Source: an uncultured Faecalibacterium sp. (GTDB taxonomy: Bacteria > Bacillota > Clostridia > Oscillospirales > Ruminococcaceae). From it: a stretch of DNA of 29,086 nucleotides. The notes beneath the pieces are model-generated. The model was given only the letters and a program-made list of their open reading frames with translations. It did not search any database and was not told the origin of the DNA. Positions within the stretch are counted from its first letter, which is position 1; each line of letters starts with the position of its first letter. Both the position numbers and the translations under genes were made by a program. The stretch lies in NCBI GenBank assembly GCA_902463235.1, contig CABQER010000009.1, forward strand, positions 1 to 29,086. The letters are read 5' to 3'. Shown one piece after another: positions 7,574 through 16,437 of the stretch.

Positions 7574-9353
7574 GACCTGTCAGCAGATGAAATCCCTGTT
7601 CATCATTGAGGGACAGGTATCGGATCTGCAGGCGCTGGTCACAGACGAAAAAGTGAACCTAATCCCCATGGAGCAGTATCTGAACGATTATCTGCAAAAG
7701 GAAGGGTATCAGAACATCGTCTTTTACAATCGCATCGATGGGTTTTACAATCATTTTCCGCAGGGTGAAGAGCAGGTGCAGCAGTTCTGCACCCTTTCGG
7801 GCTGCGAGGAGCCGCGTGCCTCCATGGCAGCGGCGGTAAAGGCCGCCCGGGAGGCGGTGCGCAACCTGTCGTCCAGCGTGGCGGTGGTGTTCGATCTGGC
7901 CTCCCTGATGCTGGCTTCTCCGGCCCACCTCACGGATGCAGATCTGGAAAATTTCGCCACCCTGTTTCTGGCCTCGCGGGAGAGCGTGACCGCTCCCAGC
8001 ACGAATGCAGGTTTCCGGATGAACAAGCTCCTTCTGCTGGTGGAACATGCGGCAGACCTGCCGGAATGGCTTTACCACAGCAACCCGTATGCCCGGGTGC
8101 TCACGGTGCCAAAACCTTCCGGCGGACTGCGGCTGCAATTGATCCGCACCTATGCAGAAAGCCGTTATTGGAACGGTGGCTCGGAACAGGAACGCCGCCT
8201 GAAAAATCTGGCGGCGATCTCGGACGGCTTCAGCCTGCTGGAACTGGACCGGCTGCTGGCACAGTGTCTGGACCGAGGCACGGCTCCAGAGGACTACGCA
8301 GATGCCTTCAGCCTTTACCGTTATGGCCGCCGGGAAAACCCGTGGAGCCGTCTGACGTCCGAAGAACTGCAGTCCTTTGGCGCACGGCTGGCCGAGGATG
8401 TGATTGGGCAGGAACCGGCCATCAATGCGGTGGTCAATGTCATCAAGCGTTCGGTCAAGGGGCTTTCCGGCGTTCAGCATTCTTCTTCCGGACGGCCCAA
8501 GGGTGTGCTGTTCTTTGCAGGCCCTACCGGCACTGGCAAGACGGAACTGGCCAAATCCATGGCGCGCAACCTGTTTGGCAACGAGAGCGCTCTGCTGCGC
8601 TTTGATATGAGCGAATATTCGCAGGAACATTCCGACCAGCGTCTGATCGGTTCTCCACCCGGTTACGTGGGCTATCAGGCCGGTGGCGAACTGACCAATG
8701 CGGTCAAGAATCATCCGTTCTCCATCCTGTTGTTTGATGAGATCGAAAAGGCGCATCCGTCCATCATGGACAAGTTCCTGCAGATCCTGGACGATGGCCG
8801 CCTGACCGATTCCAAAGGCGAAACCATTTATTTCTCGGAAACGGTCATCGTGTTCACCAGCAATGCGGGCATCTACCACACCCTGCCCAACGGGATGCGG
8901 CAGGCCCTCATCACGCCGGAGAACAGCTACGAGGAGATCGAGCAAGCAGTCCGGGACGGACTGCATGAATATTTTGTCAACCGGCTTGGCCGTGCGGAAA
9001 CGCTGAACCGTATTGGCAACAACATCATTGTGTTTGACTACATTCGGCCGGAATCGGTGCCGGGCATCCTGAACAAGCAGATCCACAGTGTAATGCGTGC
9101 TGTGCAGGAAAATGCCCGGGTACATGTCGAACTGGAACCGGGCAGCGCCGCTTGGGAACTGCTGGTGAATCGTGCACTGGACGGACTGGAATTTGGCGGA
9201 CGCGGCATCGGCAACATTGTGGAAAAATATCTTGTCAACCCGCTTGCGGTCTGCCTGACCGATGAAGGCTGGGCAGAGGGCCAGTCTTATGCGATCGAAG
9301 AGATCGTGGAAGAAAATGGAACGGTGCGGCTGGTCACTTCGCTGACCGGGTGA
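7539..9353 (+). CDS. ClpB/ClpV-like AAA+ unfoldase with degenerate N-terminal half
   Basis: 604 residues. ATG 7539 follows AAGGTGGA; starts at 7551 or 7560 are possible. The C-terminal half is a ClpA/B second-ring-type AAA_2 module: Walker A GPTGTGKT (Lys334), pore loop GYVG near residue 376, Walker B LLFDE (Asp400/Glu401), sensor-1 VFTSNAG, and a C-terminal lid with GGRGI. The pore loop argues for polypeptide threading. Residues 1-270 look like an old AAA fold without a P-loop (IIEGQVSDLQ, then VVFDLASLML and LLLLVEH in Walker-B-like and sensor-like positions). It is much shorter than ClpB (about 860) and lacks the Clp N-domain and ClpB middle domain. Beside the kinase and FHA genes it recalls ClpV of type VI secretion, by analogy only. 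Confidence 0.9.
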   Translation: MTKKMAWMESLETCQQMKSLFIIEGQVSDLQALVTDEKVNLIPMEQYLNDYLQKEGYQNIVFYNRIDGFYNHFPQGEEQVQQFCTLSGCEEPRASMAAAVKAAREAVRNLSSSVAVVFDLASLMLASPAHLTDADLENFATLFLASRESVTAPSTNAGFRMNKLLLLVEHAADLPEWLYHSNPYARVLTVPKPSGGLRLQLIRTYAESRYWNGGSEQERRLKNLAAISDGFSLLELDRLLAQCLDRGTAPEDYADAFSLYRYGRRENPWSRLTSEELQSFGARLAEDVIGQEPAINAVVNVIKRSVKGLSGVQHSSSGRPKGVLFFAGPTGTGKTELAKSMARNLFGNESALLRFDMSEYSQEHSDQRLIGSPPGYVGYQAGGELTNAVKNHPFSILLFDEIEKAHPSIMDKFLQILDDGRLTDSKGETIYFSETVIVFTSNAGIYHTLPNGMRQALITPENSYEEIEQAVRDGLHEYFVNRLGRAETLNRIGNNIIVFDYIRPESVPGILNKQIHSVMRAVQENARVHVELEPGSAAWELLVNRALDGLEFGGRGIGNIVEKYLVNPLAVCLTDEGWAEGQSYAIEEIVEENGTVRLVTSLTG

Positions 9354-9365
9354 GAGGAATGAACC

Positions 9366-11261
9366 ATGGGAAATTACGTGACAGTGGAATCGCTGGCGGC
9401 GCAGCTGGATACATCTGCAAGCCGGATCGAAACCAGTGGTCAGAATATACAGAAACTGCAAAAGCAGGGGCAGGAGGCGCAGCAGGCCCTGCGGGGGCAT
9501 CAGATGGCAGTGCGGCAGCTGCGTCAGCAGGCCGCGATGCTGGAATCTCAGATCGAACAATTGCGGGAGATGCTGGCTTCCATTGACGATGCGGACGATG
9601 ACAGCGGTAGTGCCGAGCAGCTCCGCAGCCAGATCCAAGCGCAGATCGCGCAGCTGCAGAGCCAGAAGTACGCGGTGGAGAGCCAGACCCGGCAGGAAGA
9701 ACAACAGGCCCGGCAGGCCGAGCAGCAGCTGCAGAGCTTGCTGCAGCAGGTCCAAGGGGAAAAGTCCCAGCTGGTGCAGATGCGCAGTGCGCTGGTCCAG
9801 GCAGATCAGGAATACGCTGGTCTTGCCAGCCGACATAGGGAGGCGCAAGGGTTGTTCCAGCGCATCGGTCAGTACCAAAACAAGGGAACGAGCATTGGTG
9901 CAGGCCGCAGCATGGAGCAGGTCGTGCAGGCGTCCCGGCAGGGACAATCCCGGGTGGCGCAGCTGCAGCAGCGCATTGAGCATTATCTGGGCGATGGAGT
10001 GATCCCAGGGACGGTCGCAGCAGTGGCCGGTCTGGGCATCGCAGGTGCGGCAGCACACCGCCGGGCGTCCACCACCGGCACGACCGGGATGCGGCAGAAT
10101 GGTTCGCTGCAGAGCGGACCGGGTGTCATCCCGACGGCAGAACCGTCGGCACAGGCAGTGGAAGAGATGAATACCCCGACGGGTTTTCTGCGCAACATGC
10201 GCCGGGGCAGAAATCCTACTGGCATCACATCGGAACCGGAAGGGCTCTCGCCGGAAAAACAGCAGAAGCAGTCGTTCCGGGACCGGCTCATCGTAAAGGA
10301 TTCGGATATGCAGCCTGCACAGCCAGCGCCGCGTCCGCAGGGCAATGGCCCGGGCACCGGGCAGCGTATCCGGGAGCGCGGCGGCTATGGCAGGGACGAT
10401 GACGATGGCCCGTCACGGCATCCGGGAGCCAGCAACCGGGGCGCGTCCAACCAGGGGGCAGTCTCTTGGGCACCGCCCATGCCCCCTCCGCAGAAGCCTT
10501 CGGTGATCCCTTCCAACTGGAAACGCATTGAAGGACCGCACAGCCTGTTGGATGACATTGCCACTGTGAACCCGGACTATCAAAAAGGGCACCTCTCTAC
10601 CCGTGTAAACTGCCAGCGTTGTGTGGTGGCTGGTGAAATGCGGCGCAGAGGTTATGATGTGGTTGCACAGCCTGCTGTTGGCCAGACAATGTACCGGCTG
10701 AATGCACAGGGTGAGCCGGAAGCGTATTGGGCCAGCGCTGAACAGGGGGGCTTGCCTTATCTGTTCGCACCGGATGGCTCCGTGAACCCGAACGGTTTTG
10801 CGGCAGCGTTCAAGGATGCCAAACCGGTATCTTGCACGGCGGACAGCGGCATGATGTCGGCACGGATTGTGAACCGCCAGATGAAAGAATGGGGCGAAGG
10901 AGCCCGCGCGATCGTGGCAGTCTACTGGGCCGGTGTGGCGCGTGATGCGGACCAGAACCTCTATACCGTGGATGTGCAGGACGGCAAGTGGGTCTACCGG
11001 AACTATAAGACTGATGCCCTGCTCACCGACCCGGAGAAGATCAAAAATCTGGAACATCTGACGGAACCTTCCAGCGGTCATGTGTTCAAGGCCGAGGTCA
11101 TCAACGGCAAGGTCGTCTGCTACGACGAGCAGAGCGGAAGCCATGATATGGCAACGATCCAACGGTATTTCCGGATGGCCCGCGGACGAAAGACCCAGCT
11201 GATCCGGATCGATGATCTGGAACCGACGGACCTGGTGCAGAAATGCTGTAAACCGAGGTGA
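9366..11261 (+). CDS. Polymorphic toxin: coiled-coil N-terminus, papain-fold (deamidase-like) C-terminus
   Basis: 631 residues; AGAGGA precedes ATG 9366. Residues ~1-215 form a long coiled coil with an acidic insert (SIDDADDDSGS) that matches the insert in the toxin at 22816. Around residues 212-235 lies a Gly/Ala/Val-rich hydrophobic stretch (AAVAGLGIAGAAAH), then a ~130-residue Pro/Gly/Arg-rich linker. The C-terminal ~240 residues resemble the papain fold toxin 1 / toxin glutamine deamidase family: NCQRCVVAGEMRRRGYDV with the nucleophile candidate Cys415 (Cys418 alternative), and later GHVFKAEVINGKVV with the catalytic His and an Asp-Glu-Gln nearby. Such domains deamidate or cleave host proteins. 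The coil probably directs export. A small downstream gene may encode immunity. Confidence 0.85.
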   Translation: MGNYVTVESLAAQLDTSASRIETSGQNIQKLQKQGQEAQQALRGHQMAVRQLRQQAAMLESQIEQLREMLASIDDADDDSGSAEQLRSQIQAQIAQLQSQKYAVESQTRQEEQQARQAEQQLQSLLQQVQGEKSQLVQMRSALVQADQEYAGLASRHREAQGLFQRIGQYQNKGTSIGAGRSMEQVVQASRQGQSRVAQLQQRIEHYLGDGVIPGTVAAVAGLGIAGAAAHRRASTTGTTGMRQNGSLQSGPGVIPTAEPSAQAVEEMNTPTGFLRNMRRGRNPTGITSEPEGLSPEKQQKQSFRDRLIVKDSDMQPAQPAPRPQGNGPGTGQRIRERGGYGRDDDDGPSRHPGASNRGASNQGAVSWAPPMPPPQKPSVIPSNWKRIEGPHSLLDDIATVNPDYQKGHLSTRVNCQRCVVAGEMRRRGYDVVAQPAVGQTMYRLNAQGEPEAYWASAEQGGLPYLFAPDGSVNPNGFAAAFKDAKPVSCTADSGMMSARIVNRQMKEWGEGARAIVAVYWAGVARDADQNLYTVDVQDGKWVYRNYKTDALLTDPEKIKNLEHLTEPSSGHVFKAEVINGKVVCYDEQSGSHDMATIQRYFRMARGRKTQLIRIDDLEPTDLVQKCCKPR

Positions 11262-11269
11262 ACAAACGT

Positions 11270-11548
11270 ATGATCGATGTACAACAGGCGTACCGGAACG
11301 CAAAAGCCCTTTTGGTGGGCAAAAGCGTTCTGAACGAAGTGCTGGAACTTCAGAGCGGCTGGGTGTTTTCCTTTGCGCTGGTGCGCGGGGACGGCAGCTG
11401 TGCAAAGGTGCCGCAGCTGATGGCGCTGCGCAGCACAGGCGAGGTGGGAGAATTTTTCCTGCCGGACTATCTGCAGGAAGTTCTCTGCGCAAACAAATTT
11501 ACCGATCAGCAGATCGCACAGCTGCAGTCTGCTGCAGATAACAAGTAA
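11270..11548 (+). CDS. Candidate immunity protein for the papain-fold toxin
   Basis: 92 residues from ATG 11270, with GAGGTG nine bases upstream. A GTG at 11258 overlapping the toxin stop is the alternative and would add four residues. The protein is small, soluble and mixed alpha/beta, without signal or membrane segment. I do not recognise a named immunity family. Its size, its position eight bases after the toxin stop and the absence of a similar gene elsewhere in the array are the usual features of a cognate immunity gene. A chaperone for the toxin is the main alternative. Confidence 0.6.
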   Translation: MIDVQQAYRNAKALLVGKSVLNEVLELQSGWVFSFALVRGDGSCAKVPQLMALRSTGEVGEFFLPDYLQEVLCANKFTDQQIAQLQSAADNK

Positions 11549-11566
11549 GTGAGAGGAGCTATCATT

Positions 11567-12049
11567 ATGGGACAGAAACTGGAAAATGTACGCAAAAAGG
11601 CTGAAAATGTCAAGGAATTGGGCGAACAGGTCAAGGAACTGGGCAACAAGGTGGTGGATGATATCACCAGCGTGCGGGACATTCTGGGCGAGATGCCGGA
11701 GGATATGGATGACGATATTATGGAGGCAATCGAACAGGTGGACGACAGCTCCACGCAGGAAGCGACTGACAACATGAATAGCGAGGTCAAGGACGTTCTG
11801 GACCAGAACAAGGATCTCAATGCAGAAACTGCAGACGAAGCTACCGAACAGGAAGAAAAGAGCCAGGACGCCAGCAGCAAGTTCTCCGAGATCAACGGCA
11901 ACCGCTTCGGCAAATCCGGCGCAGATGCTTCGCAGCGCGCAGCAGACAGCGCAGAAGCTTTTGGCGAAACAAGAGATCAGGCACAGGAATATGCAGATCA
12001 GGCAGACGATGATTTCAACAGTGATCTGGATGCAGTTATGCGGCACTGA
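11567..12049 (+). CDS. Very acidic helical protein, possible cargo partner
   Basis: 160 residues from ATG 11567, preceded by GAGAGGAG; a GTG at 11549 would add six residues. The sequence is almost entirely charged and helical. The N-terminus has heptad-like repeats (VKELGEQVKELGNKV), and the rest is rich in Asp, Glu, Ala, Ser and Gln with no Cys or Trp. It lacks a WXG motif, so it is not a WXG100 protein. Type VII LXG toxins travel with small helical partners; by analogy this could be a targeting partner or a secreted structural component. No family recognised. Confidence 0.7.
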   Translation: MGQKLENVRKKAENVKELGEQVKELGNKVVDDITSVRDILGEMPEDMDDDIMEAIEQVDDSSTQEATDNMNSEVKDVLDQNKDLNAETADEATEQEEKSQDASSKFSEINGNRFGKSGADASQRAADSAEAFGETRDQAQEYADQADDDFNSDLDAVMRH

Positions 12050-12089
12050 TAAGCTTTGTACGCTTTGATAAGGGGGAAAAGCAGAAACG

Positions 12090-14807
12090 ATGGAAGGACC
12101 CACCGAATGGAAACAGGAATATTACGAGCTGAAACAGATCCCGGATCTGACCCTGAGCAAGTATTCCCAGCTGGATGAAGGCGATGTGGAAGGCGTGCTG
12201 AAGCAGCATCAGGCGTTCTGGCGGCAGATGAACCGCCGCGGAAGGCTGCTGAACGAGGGCTACCAGCTCATCTACGAATATGACCCGGAGCGGGAACTGG
12301 GAAACCGGCTGCGGATCTGTTTCCGGGTCGATACGTGCATCCCGTCGTTCATGGAGGAGACGCTGCGCTCTTCTGCGATCGGTGCATACTTTGAGCTGGA
12401 TAAGATCGGCGGAAAGGCGTGCAAAAACGAAAAAGAAGAAGCGCTTGAAAAGAAGCGCGAAGAGGAAAACGCCCGCATGGCATCCCGCCGGTACCGCTAT
12501 GCCGCACATCTGATCAAAAAAGAGCGGGTGATGCGCTCGCTGAATCAGACGGACGGCCAGCAGTTCTACATCGTGAGCAGCTGGGAGATGAACGAGACCG
12601 CCCGGCTTTACAGCATGATGAAGCTGATGAGCGCCATCAACCGGCCCTGTGTGTACTGCGTGAACATCCGGCCTGTCGATCAGACGCAGGAGATGCGGCA
12701 GAATCTGGAACAGATCCTTTCCTTCCTGCGCCGGACTACCCAGATCCGAGTGACCAAATCGGCATCATCCGTAAGTGCGAACGAAAAGGACGAAAACGCC
12801 AAGGATACGCTGGATCTGTACGAGGACCTGCTGGAAGATCTGGATACGACGCCGCACTTTTTGACGGATGTCGAGGTCTTGGCCGATGATTCCAATCTGG
12901 CCCAGTATATTCTGGACGCAGCAGCCTCGGAAGCACTGAGTGAGGGCAGCCATGAGATCCGCACCTACGAGGAAAACTGCTCGCTTGCGGACATCTCGCC
13001 GCTGAACATCATCAGCTGCGCGGGCGCGGATGCCCCGGAAAAGCTCAAGCTTTTGCCGCATCTGATGCTGCTGCCGGAGCTTTCGGCTTTTGCGGTGTTC
13101 CCGGCGCTGTATGCGGGCGAGTTCATCGATGCCCCCAAGGAAACGCTGCCCACGCTGTACGCGGAGGGCCTGCTGCTGGGCAAGGACAACGAAGGCCACG
13201 AGATCCGCTTCCCGCTGAAAAATCTGTCCAAGCACGCATTCCTTGCGGGCGTGCCCGGCAGCGGCAAGACCAACAGCATGATGCATCTGATCACCTCCAT
13301 GCATGTGAAGTATCAGATCCCGGTGCTGATCCTGGAGCCTGCCAAGCACGAGTACCGCATCCTGACAGCGGTGCCGGGGATGGAGGATCTGGAATTGTTC
13401 TCCCCCAGTGCCAACACCCCCTTCCCGCTGCACATCAATCCGTTCGAGTTCCCGGTCGGCATGACGCTGGCTGAGCATATCCGCAACCTGATCGATGTGT
13501 TTGACGGTGCCTTTACGCTGGACCCGCCCATGCCTTTCCTGCTGGATTCCTCGGTGGAAGAGGTGTATCGGGATCACAACTGGCTCCCGTCCATGGTCAA
13601 CCGTCCGGATCTGGGTTTTACCTATCCGACCCTTTCCGAACTGTACGACAAAGTAGCGGACAAGCTGGAACACACGGACTATGAAGCTGAAATCAAAGGC
13701 AACCTGAAATCGGTGCTGCAGGTGCGCATCGGCAGCCTGCTGACCCGTGAAATGGGCGATGTGTTCAACGTGAGCCATTCCACTCTGCCGCCGGAGGCGT
13801 GGCTGAAGCGCTCGGCGGTCATCGAGCTGGAATCCATGGGCAAGTACCCGGCCAACTTCCTGTCCCTGCTGCTGTCCACCCTCATCCGCGAAACGCTGAA
13901 GGTGCAGGATTACAACAAGCTTCCGGACGGTCGTCCGCGGCATGTGATGTTCTTTGAGGAAGCACACAACCTGATCGGACCCACTGCAGAGCAGTCTGCC
14001 GACGGCAACACGGACACCAAAACAGCGGCCACGGCCTTTGTCGTCAAGATGCTGGCCGAGGTCCGCGCACTGGGCGAGGGCATCGTCATCGCAGACCAGC
14101 TGCCCACGGCTATGGCACCGGAGGTCATCAAGAACACCTCGCTCAAGATCGGCCTGCGCATCACGGCGCAGGATGACCGCGGCCTGCTGGGCGGCACCAT
14201 GTCGGCAGACGAGGTGCAGCTGGAACGCATGGGCGTGTTCAGCCCGGGCCACGCGCTGTGCAGCTACGAACCGCTGCTCAAGCCCTTTGAAGTGCAGATC
14301 CCCTACTTTGAAAGCAAAGAGGACAATGCAGAGACCGTCACCATCGTGCGCAATCTGCTTTCCAGCCCGTACTATCAGGAAGATCTCCGCCAGAGTTTGG
14401 AGATCCATCAGGATGGCTGGAAAAGGCAGAGATACGAAATCAGAAAGAAATACAATGAAATGCTGGCAAATGGCAGAAATAGTGATCCCATTGGAAGCAA
14501 GGAATCTGCTAAAAAAGCGCAGGATGTACGAGCGCAGCGTGATGAAGTTGTAAAAAAGGCACAGCAGGTATTTCTGGACGTTGCAGCTTACGGTAGTATG
14601 CTGCAAGTGGTATTTCATGAAGCCAAAGTAAAGCCGGATTTAGGAGAATGCAAAACAATTTTTGACAATATCAAGAAAACGCTGAAATCTGAGCGGGAGA
14701 TCGCATGGAATCAATACAATCAGATTTATAAGGCTCTTGAGCCAACGAATCTGCGCATTACAGAGGAAGAAGATGCTGCTCTGAGCATCAGGGCGAAGGC
14801 ATTTTGA
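12090..14807 (+). CDS. HerA/VirB4-like (DUF87-type) pump ATPase
   Basis: 905 residues. Walker A is GVPGSGKT (Lys393) and Walker B is VMFFEEAHN (Glu623/Glu624), the EEAH form typical of HerA/VirB4/TraG-type hexameric motors. The downstream LGEGIVIADQLPTAMAPEVI and GLRITAQDDR segments fit the sensor and arginine-finger region. Residues 1-380 are a large N-terminal part with no recognised domain and a charged helix around 110-135. This is a second motor of the FtsK-HerA superfamily beside the FtsK-type protein, so the locus may need two translocases, or this one may process nucleic acid. The last ~130 codons (from about 14440) are clearly more AT-rich and Lys/Asn-rich than the rest, as if the tail had a different origin. 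Confidence 0.9.
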   Translation: MEGPTEWKQEYYELKQIPDLTLSKYSQLDEGDVEGVLKQHQAFWRQMNRRGRLLNEGYQLIYEYDPERELGNRLRICFRVDTCIPSFMEETLRSSAIGAYFELDKIGGKACKNEKEEALEKKREEENARMASRRYRYAAHLIKKERVMRSLNQTDGQQFYIVSSWEMNETARLYSMMKLMSAINRPCVYCVNIRPVDQTQEMRQNLEQILSFLRRTTQIRVTKSASSVSANEKDENAKDTLDLYEDLLEDLDTTPHFLTDVEVLADDSNLAQYILDAAASEALSEGSHEIRTYEENCSLADISPLNIISCAGADAPEKLKLLPHLMLLPELSAFAVFPALYAGEFIDAPKETLPTLYAEGLLLGKDNEGHEIRFPLKNLSKHAFLAGVPGSGKTNSMMHLITSMHVKYQIPVLILEPAKHEYRILTAVPGMEDLELFSPSANTPFPLHINPFEFPVGMTLAEHIRNLIDVFDGAFTLDPPMPFLLDSSVEEVYRDHNWLPSMVNRPDLGFTYPTLSELYDKVADKLEHTDYEAEIKGNLKSVLQVRIGSLLTREMGDVFNVSHSTLPPEAWLKRSAVIELESMGKYPANFLSLLLSTLIRETLKVQDYNKLPDGRPRHVMFFEEAHNLIGPTAEQSADGNTDTKTAATAFVVKMLAEVRALGEGIVIADQLPTAMAPEVIKNTSLKIGLRITAQDDRGLLGGTMSADEVQLERMGVFSPGHALCSYEPLLKPFEVQIPYFESKEDNAETVTIVRNLLSSPYYQEDLRQSLEIHQDGWKRQRYEIRKKYNEMLANGRNSDPIGSKESAKKAQDVRAQRDEVVKKAQQVFLDVAAYGSMLQVVFHEAKVKPDLGECKTIFDNIKKTLKSEREIAWNQYNQIYKALEPTNLRITEEEDAALSIRAKAF

Positions 14808-14854
14808 ACAGTACCAAAGAAATAAACAACAGGTATTGCAAAGGAGAATTAATT

Positions 14855-15262
14855 ATGACAGATTATGAACGCGGCCCGCAGCAGCTGTGGGCAGAACCGG
14901 CTCTGGAACCGTTTACCCAGAAGGTTGCAGCCCATGGTAAGCAGGGTGGTTTTATGAAGTGGTCTTCCTTTCACTGGCTCATGCTGGGCGGCGGCGCAGC
15001 CATCGGTGTAGTGCTTGGCATCATGGGCGGCGGCTTTTTTGAGCTCGTTGCGGGCGCTGTTGTGGGCGCGACGCTGGGCTATTTCCTGCCGATGCCATTT
15101 AAAGAGTCCTACAAAAAGTCGCTGTTCCAGTGGTTTTATCTGGCTCTTCTCTACGTTGTCCCCTGTGCTGTGATCTTGCTGATGCCGCTTGCAACTGGTG
15201 CGCTGAAGATCGTTCTGGTCGTTGCGGTCATTCTGCTCCTGCTGTCGATGTTTGGCGGTTGA
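14855..15262 (+). CDS. Small polytopic membrane protein
   Basis: 135 residues from ATG 14855, with AAAGGAG eight bases upstream; an ATG at 14804 is in frame but has no comparable site. The first ~45 residues are hydrophilic. Residues ~46-135 contain about four hydrophobic segments: a Gly-rich pair (AAIGVVLGIMGGGFFELVAG...), then WFYLALLYVVPCAVILLM and ALKIVLVVAVILLLL. It could form a membrane channel component or anchor for the motors. No family recognised. The 47-bp gap before it is AT-rich like the tail of the HerA gene. Confidence 0.8.
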   Translation: MTDYERGPQQLWAEPALEPFTQKVAAHGKQGGFMKWSSFHWLMLGGGAAIGVVLGIMGGGFFELVAGAVVGATLGYFLPMPFKESYKKSLFQWFYLALLYVVPCAVILLMPLATGALKIVLVVAVILLLLSMFGG

Positions 15263-15297
15263 GGCGCAGAGGGAATTGACAAGAGAGGAGTCAGACG

Positions 15298-16422
15298 ATG
15301 GAAAAACAATACGAAGAACTTTGTGTGGCATTCCGACAGATCATCCTGCACTTTGGCCGTATGGCGTTCCAGCAGCCGGGCTATGTAACGGCGGTCCTGC
15401 ACGAAACGGCCCCGCAGACGGATGTGTTTGCGGAAGCGCTGCAGCAGCTGGACAGGGCAGACGCTTACAGGTGTTTTATCAACGCGGCACCGGACGATGC
15501 TGCACAGCAGCAGGATGTGATCCGGACCGTGCAGCAGGCACTGGCCGCGCAGCGCACGATCAGCCCGGACGTGAACGGCTGTCTGTTGGCGCTGGGCGAG
15601 GCACTGCAGTGGCAGGGCGAAGACTGGAAGGAACTTCTGGCCAAACCGCTGGTCCAGCCAAAGGAGCAGGCGAAAAACGACGTGCCGGCAGCGCCGGAGC
15701 AGGAAGAAGCGGCGAAGGTCGATTACAAACTGGGCGACCAGATCGTATTCGGGCGTTACCCGATGAGCGAGGACGGCGAGGTGGAGCCTATCGTTTGGCA
15801 GGTGTTCTGCCCTTATTATGATGAGGGACAGATTCAGCTCATCAGCCGGGATATTCTAGATGCCCATGCCTTCTGGGAGGACAAGCAGACTCCGCCAGAG
15901 AACATCTGTTGGGCAGATTCCGCGTTGGCGACATGGCTGAACAGGGAGTTCCTCCGGGTAGCCTTTACCGAGGAGGAGCAGAACGAGATTATCGAATGCG
16001 TATCGTGTCTGTATCAGAATGTGCCCAGTCTGTTGGGCGGCGAGGAAAAACTCCTGAAAGTGAACATCGGTGAACAGTTCGACATTGAGAAACTGTATGA
16101 GCAGTATCCGGAGATTGCAGACGAGATCCTGCAGGCAAAGGTAACGCCCTACGCATACGCGCAGGGAGCCTACCGGGATCCAAAGACGGGCAACGGCATT
16201 TGGCGGCTGGTCGGATTTGGCGGCAGCCGGACCGAACGGGACGATGATGACGTCTGGTGCGAAGAGCATTTGGCTTTTGTGCACAAGCTGACCCAGACTG
16301 TAAATCCGGACGGAACGCTGGACCTGTACGGCGACAGCACCTATGCCGATTATGTGGGCGTCCGCCCGGTCATCGTGGTGCCGGAAACGCTTTTCGAGGC
16401 AAAGCGGGACGAGAACGCGTAA
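15298..16422 (+). CDS. DUF6273-domain protein
   Basis: 374 residues; the start follows AGAGAGGAG. Residues 1-120 are helical and unrecognised, ~120-140 are a charged linker, and ~142-370 match the pattern I know for DUF6273: FGRYPMSEDGEVEPIVWQV near its start, a central ISRDILDAHAFW ... ATWLNREFLRVAF segment and a terminal GVRPVIVV. DUF6273 is common in gut Firmicutes and often linked to surface or envelope proteins; its activity is not established. No signal peptide is seen, so it is probably cytoplasmic here or exported by this system. The following Sel1 gene starts 16 bases after its stop. Confidence 0.8.
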   Translation: MEKQYEELCVAFRQIILHFGRMAFQQPGYVTAVLHETAPQTDVFAEALQQLDRADAYRCFINAAPDDAAQQQDVIRTVQQALAAQRTISPDVNGCLLALGEALQWQGEDWKELLAKPLVQPKEQAKNDVPAAPEQEEAAKVDYKLGDQIVFGRYPMSEDGEVEPIVWQVFCPYYDEGQIQLISRDILDAHAFWEDKQTPPENICWADSALATWLNREFLRVAFTEEEQNEIIECVSCLYQNVPSLLGGEEKLLKVNIGEQFDIEKLYEQYPEIADEILQAKVTPYAYAQGAYRDPKTGNGIWRLVGFGGSRTERDDDDVWCEEHLAFVHKLTQTVNPDGTLDLYGDSTYADYVGVRPVIVVPETLFEAKRDENA

Positions 16423-16437
16423 AGGGGGAAAACAGAT

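Noticed and set aside
4142..9353. A true type VI secretion cluster
   Set aside because: Kinase, FHA and ClpV-like genes are present, but tube, sheath, baseplate and membrane-complex genes are not seen.
7659..10058. A 799-residue open frame on the minus strand
   Set aside because: It lies opposite the ClpB-like ATPase and the toxin gene, both with clear motifs and ribosome sites. High-GC coding DNA often leaves the antisense frame open.
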